64,000 nt of DNA, taken from Luidia sarsii (taxonomy: Eukaryota > Echinodermata > Asteroidea > Paxillosida > Luidiidae). The stretch covers positions 5,298,832 to 5,362,831 of the forward strand of contig OX465114.1 in the NCBI GenBank assembly GCA_949987565.1. The letters are read 5' to 3'. Positions 49,701 to 61,200 of this stretch are shown piece after piece. A program made the translations under genes and the position numbers. The number at the start of each line of letters is the position of its first letter. Position 1 is the stretch's first letter. Below the pieces are notes generated by a model. That model was not told the DNA's origin and searched no databases. It worked only from the letters and a program-made list of their open reading frames with translations.

Positions 49701-50747
49701 GACCTACACTGTATACACAAACCACTTTCCCACAATCCTTTTTCCTGCAAGAGAAAACTTCCGTATCCTTGAGTGATTTCAAATTAATCTCTATCGAATA
49801 TCTTTCATCGTGTACCATTCGATGTCTACTCACTAATGCATCTTCAAAAGGTTAAATATTATACCCATTTCCAAATATTGTCTTTTTAAAGGCCCAAATA
49901 CAGCATTGGGAAGATCGGCAAGCATCGATGTCCACAAATTTACACAGTTTGTAGATGGTCATTATGAAAATCGTCATGTTGAAATCTTACGGTCTGGGAT
50001 GTTGTACTTTTCTAGAAAACTTCACTCAAACATCGACAAAATAATGGTTTGTTACTCGCGAGTAATAATAGTTTATTTCTTACACTACAGGCAGTTACGT
50101 AAACCGTGATTTTTTTCTTCATTTTTCTACCTTCTCAGATTACCATTATTTTACCATTATTTTGAATGTTTAATGGTTTAAAATACAAACTGTGGCAATC
50201 TTTTGACCTTTACCAAAATACAACATTGGGAAGATCGAAAAACATCGAAGTTCACAGATGTCATTCTAATTTACACAGTTTGTAGATGGTCATGATAGAA
50301 TCCTCATGTTGAAATCGTACGGTCTGGGATGCTGTACTTCCCTAGAAATCTTCACTCAAACAAATAGTTTATTACTTGCATGTAATAAACTATTTCTTAC
50401 ACCACAGAATGGTGCAAAAACCGTTATTTTTTGTATTTTTTTACCTTTTTCTACTTTCTCAGATCACCCTTTGTGCTAAAACCTTCGCAGGATTGCTGTT
50501 TTGGGAGGTTTAATGGTTTAACACACAGAATGTGGCAATCTTTTGACCTCTACCAATGTTGTATAGGGTCTTTAAGAAATAAATTCAAATACATGTACCA
50601 CCATCAATAAATGACATTCAAAATAATAATTGCTTTCCCGATCTTTGGACACTTACGGAGGTTAATTCGAGGGATGAAGAAGGCAGAGTACGAGGGTGTG
50701 TACAGAAGCAGGCAGAGCAGACACAGTATACACACAGCACGGGCCAT
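46527..50747 (-). CDS. Predicted secreted cysteine-rich protein, three coding exons, 156 residues
   Basis: Exons 50,747-50,657, 49,572-49,435 and 46,768-46,527 join in frame (91 + 138 + 242 bp, phases 1 and 1) from a start codon to a stop. Residues 1 to about 21 (MARAVCILCLLCLLLYTPSY) form a signal peptide with a hydrophobic Leu/Cys core. The mature part has nine cysteines, in the contexts DVKCR, GCYEYRC, MQCQCE, TSCY, ERCARRCD and SWQCVV. I recognise no family; a small secreted factor or defence peptide precursor is possible but unproven. A 25-bp tandem duplication in exon 3 changes the reading of the C-terminus. The gene sits between ATM and CEP43 on the same strand. The prediction rests on splice signals, phase and the signal peptide only. 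Confidence 0.65.
46928..47931. mobile_element. 1.0-kb non-autonomous DNA transposon, intron 2 of the secreted-protein gene
   Basis: Ends AGGTTTCCCCGAACAATATC and, reversed, AGGTTTCCCCGGCCAATATC, extending through AGCAAAGAA. GCATTC/TTCG motifs repeat inside both ends. No transposase is seen. Confidence 0.7.
48205..48535. mobile_element. Hairpin repeat split by a nested MITE
   Basis: Outer arms GGGCCTGACGTTTCGATCCC and GGATCGAAACGTCAGGCCC belong to the hairpin family. Between them, about 48,289-48,460 is a second foldback element with ends GCAGCGGATTTCACGAAACT and TTCTTGAAATCGGCTGC and internal GTTGCGTATACGCAACATTT palindromes. Confidence 0.8.
49435..49572 (-). CDS. Secreted protein exon 2
   Basis: Encodes DLGDLESSSFHDVKCRSIL and VVELTSGQRRVVGCYEYRCP. 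Acceptor is ttgtatgcag; donor is GTATGA. Codon phase matches exon 1. Confidence 0.68.
49889..50212. mobile_element. MITE with TTAAAGGCCC ends, first of a tandem pair
   Basis: Starts AAAGGCCCAAATACAGCATT and runs to TTTTGACCTTTACCAA. It joins the next copy directly. It sits in intron 1 of the secreted-protein gene. Confidence 0.75.
50213..50577. mobile_element. MITE with TTAAAGGCCC ends, second of a tandem pair
   Basis: Starts AATACAACATTGGGAAGATC and ends CCAATGTTGTATAGGGTCTT. The two ends are inverted repeats of about 20 bp. Confidence 0.75.
50657..50747 (-). CDS. Secreted protein exon 1 (signal peptide)
   Basis: Encodes the signal peptide and FFIPRINL, then donor GTAAGT. The ATG is the first in the frame and the only one that gives an N-terminal hydrophobic leader. 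Confidence 0.7.
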
Positions 50748-53397
50748 GGTGCTAAAGGCTTCTGCTATCTGTAACTATCTGCAAAACAAGGCACTGATTA
50801 CCGCCAGGCAATGCCACATGACGCAATTGACATGCATCCATTCCAGGAATCCATTCTCAATAAAAGCAAGTTTTCAATCCCTGCACCGCTTTCTAAGCGT
50901 CAGAATAATGTTGAAATAATATCACCCGAATGGGTGATGGTGCAGTGATGTGTGGATGTTAATAATGGTAGGCCTATACTTCATTGTAACAAATAAATGC
51001 CTCCAATGCCTCACAATCGCAAAACAGATTCGAAGGAAACTAGTCTTGTGATATGATTCTTTTATCTAGATTTTTTCGGAATCATGTTGATGGTCAGTGT
51101 CGCTTCTTACAGAAATATTCAATCAGTTCTTGCAAACACCGGCTCTTTGCGCCGTGCTTTGCGTAATGGGGCTGTTTTTATCTAAACTAAGAATCCCACA
51201 CTGTCCACGGATAAAAACCAAATGTAGTTCCCCCTTGTCTTTGGCGTCCCTGGTCTTTTTTCTGATGAAACGTCAGTCAGCTTTGCTAGTTAAAGAAGTT
51301 TCGTTTGGTTACAAGAAGGGAGTATTTAGCCATCATCCAGAGTGAAATAGACCCTGAGCTTATACATTTCTCGAAATTATCTACAAATCCGGCCTGTAGG
51401 CCGATATAATTTTTTGGGGGTCAAAGCCCGAAAACCTATAAATAAAACTCTCTAAAATGCATTTATTGAAATGCCGACTCAAAATAAGAACCTGCGCATA
51501 CAAATAGCTCTTACCTTTTCGGATCTTTGGGCAACCTCACGTTTTGACTTGGTTTTACCACGCAGTGTCAAACAATGAACCGTTTCATGCCGTTACTTCA
51601 TCTTTATATGGTAGGCAGATCGTCTAGGAGCCAATGACGTATTTGGGCGCCGAGTATTGCTGAAAATGGCGATTTGGGCGCCCAATATTGTACGTGTACG
51701 CATAATCATTTCGTGGTACACACTGTATTACTATTCGGCTTGATGTATTTTTAGCGCTTGCTTCATGGATGTTTATAACACACATTATAATAAGGATGAC
51801 ATCTGCGATCATGATGAATGTCATTTTCGCAATTGCATTTTCATAATAAAAATTGTATACAATGTTTTTATGACGATGCTAAATATGTGGACGCTTATTT
51901 TTTTATTCGTCTATACGCAGCTATACATGGGTGCATGCAATTAAATGCATGGAGATAAAAACGATTTTAATGCGACTTACATTTTATTTTGAAAGGTGAC
52001 ATTTTACCATAGGGCCTACCCTTTGTTCAGATTTAAAAGTAATCTTGACCGACAAAAATCCAATCCATTTAAAACAAGAATATGACCTTATGCGACAGTG
52101 CAACTGCATTGGACATTCAATGGCGCTTAAACGAAGTAATTGGACTAGAACATGCATGTGGGGGTTGGAACGCTTGGTATACATCAATATGACCTGCTGC
52201 ATTTTTGACTGCATTGAAAGGTGCGTAGGCAGTGTGCAAGAAGACTTCAGAATTAAGTGTTTACCGTCGTCAACGTGATGTTAATGTCAGTGTCTGTGAA
52301 CAAAACAAGATGATTTTTTTTCCAGGAAAATTAAGGTAGGCATGACCCACTGCCATTTGCTGGAAGCAGATGTCCAGTCATATGTGCCCAAGACTCGAAG
52401 TCTCGCTCAGCAAATATCTCCTCCCTGGGTTCTCCCGATAAACAAATATGCCCCGTCACTTCAAGCAAAGTCTCCTTTTTAGAGTGCCAGAATTGTCCGA
52501 GGTTCAAGAGTATTTTCGCACCAAGTCTCTGCTTGAAGGGAAAAGATATAGGTCAAATCTCCAGTGAATCGTCTCGCATATACGACCATAGTCCCCGAAC
52601 TAGCTAGCCCTCGGTGTGGTTGGTATTAGAGTAAGTCTACCTGTCGCTCAGCTAACGGCACAGTAACAAACATGCCGGCAAGATCAGAGACTCGCGTTTA
52701 ACCAAGATTTGAATACAATCTGGTTCAGTTTACTTTAGACAGTGGCTCATCTTTTTTTCCCTCACCGACCAAGAACCACCGCCCCAGGATCTGTGATCAA
52801 GCCGCCTTATTGTCGTCATGTGTGGAAGAGCGTGTGCTTGATTCGCTGCATTGGGCGCTGGTTGTATCTTACGGCCATTTCGTCTCACCAGGCAGATTTG
52901 ATCGAAGGAGACTTCTATTTAGCACGCTGAATCTTAAATGACTGTCAATAATTACACGCCAATTTTCGCCTTTTATTGAATAGGTAAACCACTCGGTCAA
53001 CCTCTTTCAAATTTGAGATAGTCTAATTCGTTTAGTGGCAGAATGGGCAATTCAGACAGCTGCCGGATACAATATCCCCATGGAGCAGACTGTCTCCCAT
53101 CCGACACTTTCAAATTAATTTGTGCCGCCAACGACGACGATTTGACCCACCCCGTATAAGTACATGTTGTGCCAGCGACTAGTTGTGACGGTGCATATAC
53201 TCTAAGTATATCACAGCTGACATTTGAAAGGATTGCTTGTTGTCAAACGAGCGACCCCATATCTTACCCTAATGCAAATACACATGTACGTGTATTCCAA
53301 AATAAGGTGGGGAGGAATTTAGTAGCCTACTAATCATGCAAATGATGAGGTTTTTTTTGCATAGAGCAGTTTGTAGAAGCAAGCACGCTCAACGAAA

Positions 53398-53577
53398 ACC
53401 AGACTTGTCTTCTTCGTCCAATAGCAGAAACTGACTTAATAAGTTGCACGCGGTCATGTTCTGTTTCTGAGCCGGTGGCAATTTTTTTTCTCCAGTTTTC
53501 CCGAATCCTTCAATTTCTGAAACACCCTCCTGGGAATTTATACAGAACGGTGGGTCATCTTCTTGAAATGCTATGAA
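53398..53577 (-). CDS. Possible isolated terminal exon, unrecognised
   Basis: After an acceptor-like ttttcatag the minus frame reads QEDDPPFCINSQEGVSEIEG, later MTACNLLSQFLLLDEEDKSG, then a stop. Composition looks protein-like, but no partner exon or family was found. Confidence 0.2.
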
Positions 53578-54079
53578 AATAAATATCAAACGTCTCCCAC
53601 ATTCATATTGCGGTTTTCAATAAGATACAAAAGTCGTAAGATATGCAATTACCATGTAAAGCTGAGGCTATATAGACAGGATGGAGCTTTCAATATTCAA
53701 CGAAAAAGAAATCCACAACCTGTTCTACATGTATATAACAATTAGTTAAGCCGTGGTGGTGTGTAACGACCAGGTAGCTGTGCTTTGATTACTGGGATCA
53801 TTTAGAACCTTTTTTCGTGAAGAAAATAAACCATGTGAAGATTGGATATTAAAAATTCCTGGTCACGTATGCATGGAACAAACTAGTCACGCTTGTATCA
53901 CAAAGGTCTCTGTGAACGCCTGACTCTCATGATAGTGGACAGCACGAGGTCTCATCATGTATGCATTGCAGTCCTTCCAATCTGAAATAAAATTTTGTAC
54001 AGGTTTATTCAATGCTCTCATTCGTATGCCGTCGCGCTGTTTTCTGATCACCAAATATTCGTGTCGAAAATTCCGAGTG

Positions 54080-54165
54080 GCTGAAAATTCGATCCTTGCA
54101 GGATCTTCCTCAGAGGCAGATGTTGCCTTTGAGAAAAGCTCTGCTAAGATCGAATTTTTGAATAG
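54080..54165. mobile_element. Hairpin repeat, short copy
   Basis: AAAATTCGATCCTTGCAGGA and GCTCTGCTAAGATCGAATTT pair across about 40 bases. Confidence 0.65.
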
Positions 54166-55206
54166 GCAGTTCTGGCCAACTACGCCAGGAACCCGCTTGC
54201 AAAATGTGTGTACTAGTACTACTTTATTGATTTATTCACTTACACGTTATCAAACTGCCTCAGCCAAACCTTAATTGAGGATGAAAATTCCGCATATTCA
54301 ATAAACAAGTACTGAGAGTAACTATTCATATACATGTACAAAGAAGTACAACCTGTGAAGCCATTTACGTCCGAAAACTTTAATTAATTTATTAAAAGAG
54401 CACGACATAACCTTGCAGCTTTCCGAAGATTTACATTCTATATACAATGGAGTTAAAAATCTTAATTTGTAAAAGTAAACATATTTACAATGATAAAATT
54501 CCTTCTAGTTATTTCAAGCATGACAAATATTAAGCCAGCAGTGCCTTGAGGGGATTTTGAATAAAGGCGATATGTGCCCATGTGCCCAATTTAGGGTACC
54601 TGATGACAATCTCTTAAAATTCCCTTAAAAATCTTTTGATGGTAATTACATTGGGGAAAAACTTTTGCCGGTCCTTTAAAAAAAACACCCACAAAAACAA
54701 AACAAAAACCGAAAATGTACCAAACAAACCTAAAAGCAAAACAACTATATTCATTAAATTAATTTAATTTCAGCCTCCAATATCAATTTCAAACAAACAA
54801 ATGTCAGCTTTTGTTAGGGGACATAACCATCTGTAAGTTCAGGATATTTTTGGACTTTAAATACAACAAATTTCCCAATCATAAGTGAATCAAATAAGCG
54901 ATGAATATAATCATTCTCACTTCATCACTTTCTGATAAATATAAACAATCAACCTAGAGCATGATATGCACTGATGACCCACTCATGCATTAGCTACAGA
55001 TGAGTTTGAGATTCTTCAACTGAGCACACAAAGCGCACTTCTCAAACACCTGCCATTGGAGCACATTCCATCTCCCTGGTTAACAAAGTGTGCTGACAAA
55101 GATATTTAGCCAAGTTAACACAGAGGTCTCATTTGATTCAGTGACTTTGCTGCAGTTAAACATGCAGGTAGATACAGGGAAAGTTTGATGTAGGTTTGGC
55201 ATCAGG

Positions 55207-55290
55207 CTAGAAGTCCAGTTGGGCATCCTCTATATAATCAAACCGTCCGCTAAGCTGAGACACAGACCGGTCAGTTGTTAACTCATCAAG
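55207..55290 (-). CDS. CEP43: CEP43 last exon
   Basis: LDELTTDRSVSQLSGRFDYI, then EDAQLDF and a stop, matching vertebrate LDDLTQDLTVSQLSDVADYLEDVA. Confidence 0.95.
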   Translation of the reverse strand, partial: LDELTTDRSVSQLSGRFDYIEDAQLDF

Positions 55291-58200
55291 CTGAAAGATT
55301 AAAGCAAAGCTTTACACATGAGATGACACACAGCGAAGTGGCTTCCCCAAATACTGCTTCTATTTCTGTCTCCTGCTGAAGACTGGAGGCCATGAGCATC
55401 CTTCCTCCTCCATGTTCCTCTGCCTTGGGCTGCTCCCTCAGCCCCTCACCATATAGTTGGTTCTGTTCTTTTTCAATGGTTCTCTAGTTTTCCTTTGGTC
55501 TGCCCACTTCTGGTCAGCCCTCTGGTGCCCATACAACTCTTGGCCAGTCATTCCAGCCCTTCCACTCTTAGCACATGTCCAACCCATTTATATCTTCTAC
55601 TTCTCACTTATTCTTTGAATATTTGCACTTGAATATCTGATTTCTTTACTTGGTGTTCTCGTTGGTCAGTGTATTTTCAATATACCTGGCATCTTAGGAA
55701 AAGTGACCTATAGTTGCCCTCTGAAGAGGACTGGCATCCTGTATCTAACCTACCTTTTCTTGGCTACTAGCCAGGAAGTCATCATCTCCAGATATGTCAA
55801 AGTCTTCTTGTATCTCCTCACTGATGTCTTCACTCAGACTATTGGCTTCATTGCTTTTCTGACTCTTGTTACCAGCAGTATGGGCTGCACTCTGACTATC
55901 TTGAGAACTATGCAGGAAAAACACACATTATATTTTATCATAAATACACATAACTAATGTTTTCATTTGTCACAATATTGTGTTTCAAGTTGAAGTAAAT
56001 AGAAAAACTACTTTTTTTTAATTTTATTTTTTATTTTTAGAAATACCGTAATGTGTGCAGAAACTGGGGGACACATCACTTGCCAAAAGGTTTATAACAC
56101 CCAAACAAATAAATACCGGAGTTTTACAAATAACGTATTAAATTCTTCATGAAATATCTTATCTTGATAGGATTTGCAAACCAAGGAATATTATGAGCTT
56201 TGAAGGCCCTATACAACATTGGTAAAGGTCAAAAGATTTCCCCAGTTTGTGTGTTAAACCATAAAACATTCCAAGAAAACAATACTGCAAAGGTTTTAAC
56301 TCAAATGGTAATCTGAGTAAGTAGAAAAATTGAAGAAAACTGGCACGTGTAATGTAAGAAATAGTTGATTACTTGGAAGTAATATTATTTGCCGATGTTT
56401 GAGTAAAGATTTCTCGAAAAGTACAGCATCCCAGACTGTAAGATTTCAACAAGAGGATTCTATCATGACCATCTACAAACTGTGTAAATTAGAAGGAAAT
56501 ATGTGCACATCGATGTTTCCAGATCTTCCCAATGTTGTATTGAGCCTTTAAGTCAACTTCTCGTTTGGAAAGGAGAAATAGAAATAACACCTGGCAAGCC
56601 ATCAAGTATCAGAATTCTTATGTGGTGATAAAACATGCTACTGTACCTCTGGAAATCATCTTCATAGTCCTCACTGGCTTCACTCTTGGACAGATCAAAG
56701 GTCAATTTGTCCAGTTTGTTGTCCAGAGCCTTCAGGTCTTTCCAGTCTGGACTAGGGCTCTCTGCAAATGTTTCCAATCCATAGACAGATCAAAGACCTA
56801 TGGCAGACTCTTAAAACATATCAATTTAATGCTTGAATGGAAGTTAAAAAGAACATTCTAAACATCTTTGGTGAGGACCAAATGATTTAATGACTTTTTA
56901 ATCAATTTCCACTTTTCCACATTTCCTGGATATGCCTTTGAAATTAATGGATTATTTCCATCACATGATCAAAATTCCTAAAGCTGTTCTAGCGTTAGCC
57001 AGCCTACAGTACCTACCTCTTGGTACCCCTTTTCCAGGTAATGGAGGTGCCCCGGCTAGAGACCCCATCCCACCTCCTCCTGGTAGTGATGGGGCATTGA
57101 GCAGCGAGGTCATACCACCCATGGAAGGTTTGGGGGGTGGAGTCTGTGGAGGGGATTGCGGTGGGCTTTCCTTCTTAGTTTTCAAACTGAAAAAGTAATA
57201 CAATTGTAAGAAAGACACTTAAAAGTGCTACCTCAACTCGATGATACAGATTTCTTTGGGTCAGCTACAAGGTACATATGAATATAATTTGAACATCTAA
57301 GAAATGAAGAGGGCCTGACATTTCATTCAGAAGTCCTGAGCCTGACACTAGCAGGACTCTTTCCACAGGAGGAATGGATACTTTCTACACAAATAATGCC
57401 ATCTGGTTACCTGTTAAATGCCAGTGGTTTTCTATTGGGGGCTGGAATGTCATCAAAGAATGAGTCCTCACTGGCATCACTGCCTCCTGACAGTGACCTC
57501 TGACGACCTTTCAGTTGTTTGTTTGTGTCTGTTTTCTCTTTTGGGGAAGGTAGACTTTGGAGTGTTGGATTGTCCCTGTCATTTGCATTGTTATTTTGCC
57601 GAACTGTCACCTAATGAGAAAGGTAAAAGTATCAAATTGTGGGGTAAGGCGTGAAACATTTTACTTTTGAATATCCCCAGGTGAGTGATCCCACGTTAAC
57701 CAAGTGGATTCAGAGTGTAGAAAGAAGAATAAGAGTATTGGAATAGTGATTTCTATTCTTTGGGTAAAATTCAGTTGAACATTTCATAATTACATGTTTT
57801 GCAAATGAATTATTTTAAGATTGGTTTATAGGATGTTTTTATCTTATTGGTCATGCATCAAGTACCCTTAGAACAAACCTATTCATTCTGAACAGTACTG
57901 CTGTATTTGCAGCAACAGGCTAATCCAGGAAAAGGATCATGGTTCATACGTACAGTATATAGGTGCAGCAGGCCTTGTATGGAATCTACATCACAGATAG
58001 CAAACCATACAGTTTGTGAAATCAGCTGCAATCTAAAATAACTACAGCAGACTCCCATTATAATGAGGACCACCAATCAGCGATTGTGTCATTACATGTG
58101 TACAGAGTGCATAGTCTTGCCAATTTCAAATGATGAAATCTTTCACCATATTTAATGGATTGTCACATCCAATCTGGCTCTAAAGTTGAAGTCCTCCACC

Positions 58201-61200
58201 ATTGCAGAGGTCCAATGAAATTCTAACAAGAAGGGCATATAATACTGTCAGTAAATGCAGTTTTCTTACTGGTTTGATGTTCTGTTTCATAGAATCGCTG
58301 AGTTTCCTTTGAGAATGTGGAGCAATATCAGCAACATCACCAGCAACTACAGAGCGACAGACCACAAACAACCGTCTGTACATGCCCAGGAACTCATCAA
58401 AGTCAATCCCATTGCTGAAATCTTTGTCCACCTCCTGAAATTCATCATTCACATAGCGTTCCAACATATTCCTAGGAAGAAATGAAGGAATATCCTGTCA
58501 TGACTATTTATCCAGAGGTAAACGGTGAGAAGGGATGGAGCAACTGCATGTTACAATGCTCTCAAGATAAGAGTAAAGGTGGCGACCTACCTGTGAAAAT
58601 GTGGAAATATATCAATGAATAATCTCCTGAGCTCATCCTTCTCTAGAGTGCCACTTTTGTCCTGGATGGAAAATTTAAAATATATAGGTTTTTTATTACA
58701 AATGGCTTAAGCTGACATAAAAACAAGTGCACATACTTATGAAAAGTGAATAAAAGGTCAATATGCACCATGACAAATTATGATATAGGTGGATGTTGTG
58801 ATTACATGTACTGATGTAAAGTAGTTGTGATAGGATCTCACCATAGTTAGCTGTATTAAAACCAATGTTCAAACTATTTTATACTTACCGTATCATAGTG
58901 CTCAAATTTCTGCTTAGCATCAGCTATCTGTGCAGCTGTAAGGTCCTGGAAAATGATCATATTAAAACAGAATACTTAATTCATCAGATGTCAAAGCAGA
59001 TATCATCGGCAATCAATTTCTTTCACCATTATTCACAAGCACTATCATCTGTTTTGTTGTACAAATAGCTCAACAAACCTTTAAAACAAAAATGAGTAAA
59101 CTATGTAGAGAAAGAACTAGCCACATACAGGAAATATACATGGAGATGGAAGGTTTACAAATACAGGCGAGATAAAACAAATATCGGTATAATAGCAGCA
59201 GGGGCAAATTTTAATAAGGTACATTGAACACCCAGAGTAACTGTTCAATACACCCATGGTTTAAAGCAACAAATGCTTGGAGTCTGACTTGTTCATTCCA
59301 TTCTGTGACAAAACAGGACAGACTTGCTGGATATGCCCCATTGGCCAGCCAAAATCTCAGGAGTTACAATTTCAAGATCCTTGCACATGCAAAATAAAAA
59401 TTAATATCCCATTGCAACTAACATTGGCCCGGTCATGAAATATGTGTGTTTAATGTTTATCACTAGAAGAAACATTTCCACACAAACTGAATTCGAATTG
59501 GCTTCAGAATATGAACGTGCATTAATATGTGGCCCATATCAATTTACAGGTAATCACTCACTTGTCACAAAAAGCAGTAAGTTTCATTTCACTTTAAATA
59601 CTCAAATATTTAGAGCGCATGACATTTGCTCGCAGGACATTTCTCAAAAGCAGAAATCAACTTATAACCACTTTGACTGGTCACTTTTCAGTGCTCGTGA
59701 CGTGACACATTTTTTCTTTTAATAATGTGCCATTTTCAGAACTCAATAAACAATTGTGCACAGTAAATACCTGTGGAATAAATCAATAAGACAGTGTTAC
59801 TACAGTGCGTGTACAACAAGCTAGTCAAACCTGGCACAATCACATGACTTTTGGCTTTTGTGTGTACACGTGGCTTTTGTCATGCTATTATATTGGTTTA
59901 AATGCATGGTAATGGTATTAATAAAGAGTACCGTATATATGTATCGGTAGGTTTGCGGTGACACCATGTACGAGAATCTCTCTTGTGAGTGAGTGAACCA
60001 CACTCACTCGCAAGAGAGATTCTCCTACATGTACATGGTGTCACCGCAAACCTATATACATGTAATACTCTTTATCTACCGGTACATGGATTGTGGTAGG
60101 TTGAAAAGAGTGTTGGTTTAAAATTTGGACAAATCAGATTTGGAGGGCCTGGCACAAAGTGGTCAATATGTGCGGTTACAGTGATAGTGCACCAGTGTGG
60201 TGTTTGTAACTATACATGTACATGATATCCCTTGACCTTCACCAATGTTAATCAATAGGAAAATGGAGCAAATATAAGCTGACAATGAAACCATTGGCTA
60301 TGTTGCAGGTACAAAAGCATGCAAATTGAAATGATTGAATAAGTACCGGTACAAAGAAACTATGTTGTTAATGCGAATCCCTTAAAGAGCACAATCAATT
60401 AAAAACCAGTTTTAGCTACTTGGAAAATAATTCAAACCAAGGATTTTTAAAAGGAATTCATTAGTAAGGATTTGTGTGAAAGAATGATTTACTTTTATTA
60501 AGACACAAGCAGACACAATAATGGCCATGTACATGTACGTGTATGCAGCATAATGTATGTTGTACCTGTAATAGTGTACAATGGTTTTTTATTTTGATGA
60601 ATGTGAAAGCACATCTGCATGTACTGTACATGTACATGTTCAGCACAATGTCATTAACGCAAAGCATGATCTTTTAGAATGAATAGAATGGCAGAGTGAA
60701 TTAACTTCAATGCTATTTGCAGCCATGTACCGGGTATCACCCAAAATCCACACTGAATTTAGTTAAAATGGATTCTTAAGGTATGCAGTTGAAATTCTGA
60801 GACTGGTTTGATTGGTGATATCCTTTCAAGAGGAAGAAAAAACCAGAATAAGCATGGCTTTTCAAGCACATCTAGCTGCTTAACAAAAAATGGTACAAAG
60901 TACTCACGGACTGAATCTTCAAGAGGGTCTGATCATGTTGCGGTCCTAGCAGGAGCTTTTCAAATGCCTTTGAGAAAGGTCCTCCTAGGATCCAAATTCT
61001 AGGCCCTCTAATTTTTGTTTTACTTTCAGCTGAATTAGCTAAACCTTTTTCCCACTGTGGGTATTCTCTTCAAATGTGTCATGCATTAAAACAATAGACT
61101 AAATGAGCGCAACTATTATTTCATTATGGTACATGAAATAAATGTATAATTTCATAATGAAATGTATAATACTTAATAGGCTTATCTGATACAACTACAT

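Larger units (their letters stand above)
50748..55206. other. Stretch without a convincing gene
   Basis: It holds the hairpin at 54,080-54,165 and a possible isolated exon at 53,398-53,577. Otherwise I see AT-rich sequence with no repeat family or coding signal I can support. The 5' UTR of the secreted gene and the 3' UTR of CEP43 presumably lie at its two ends. Confidence 0.5.

Noticed and set aside
50611..50919. 102-codon plus-strand frame
   Set aside because: It is antisense to the signal-peptide exon of the secreted gene and has no leader, family match or splice partner.
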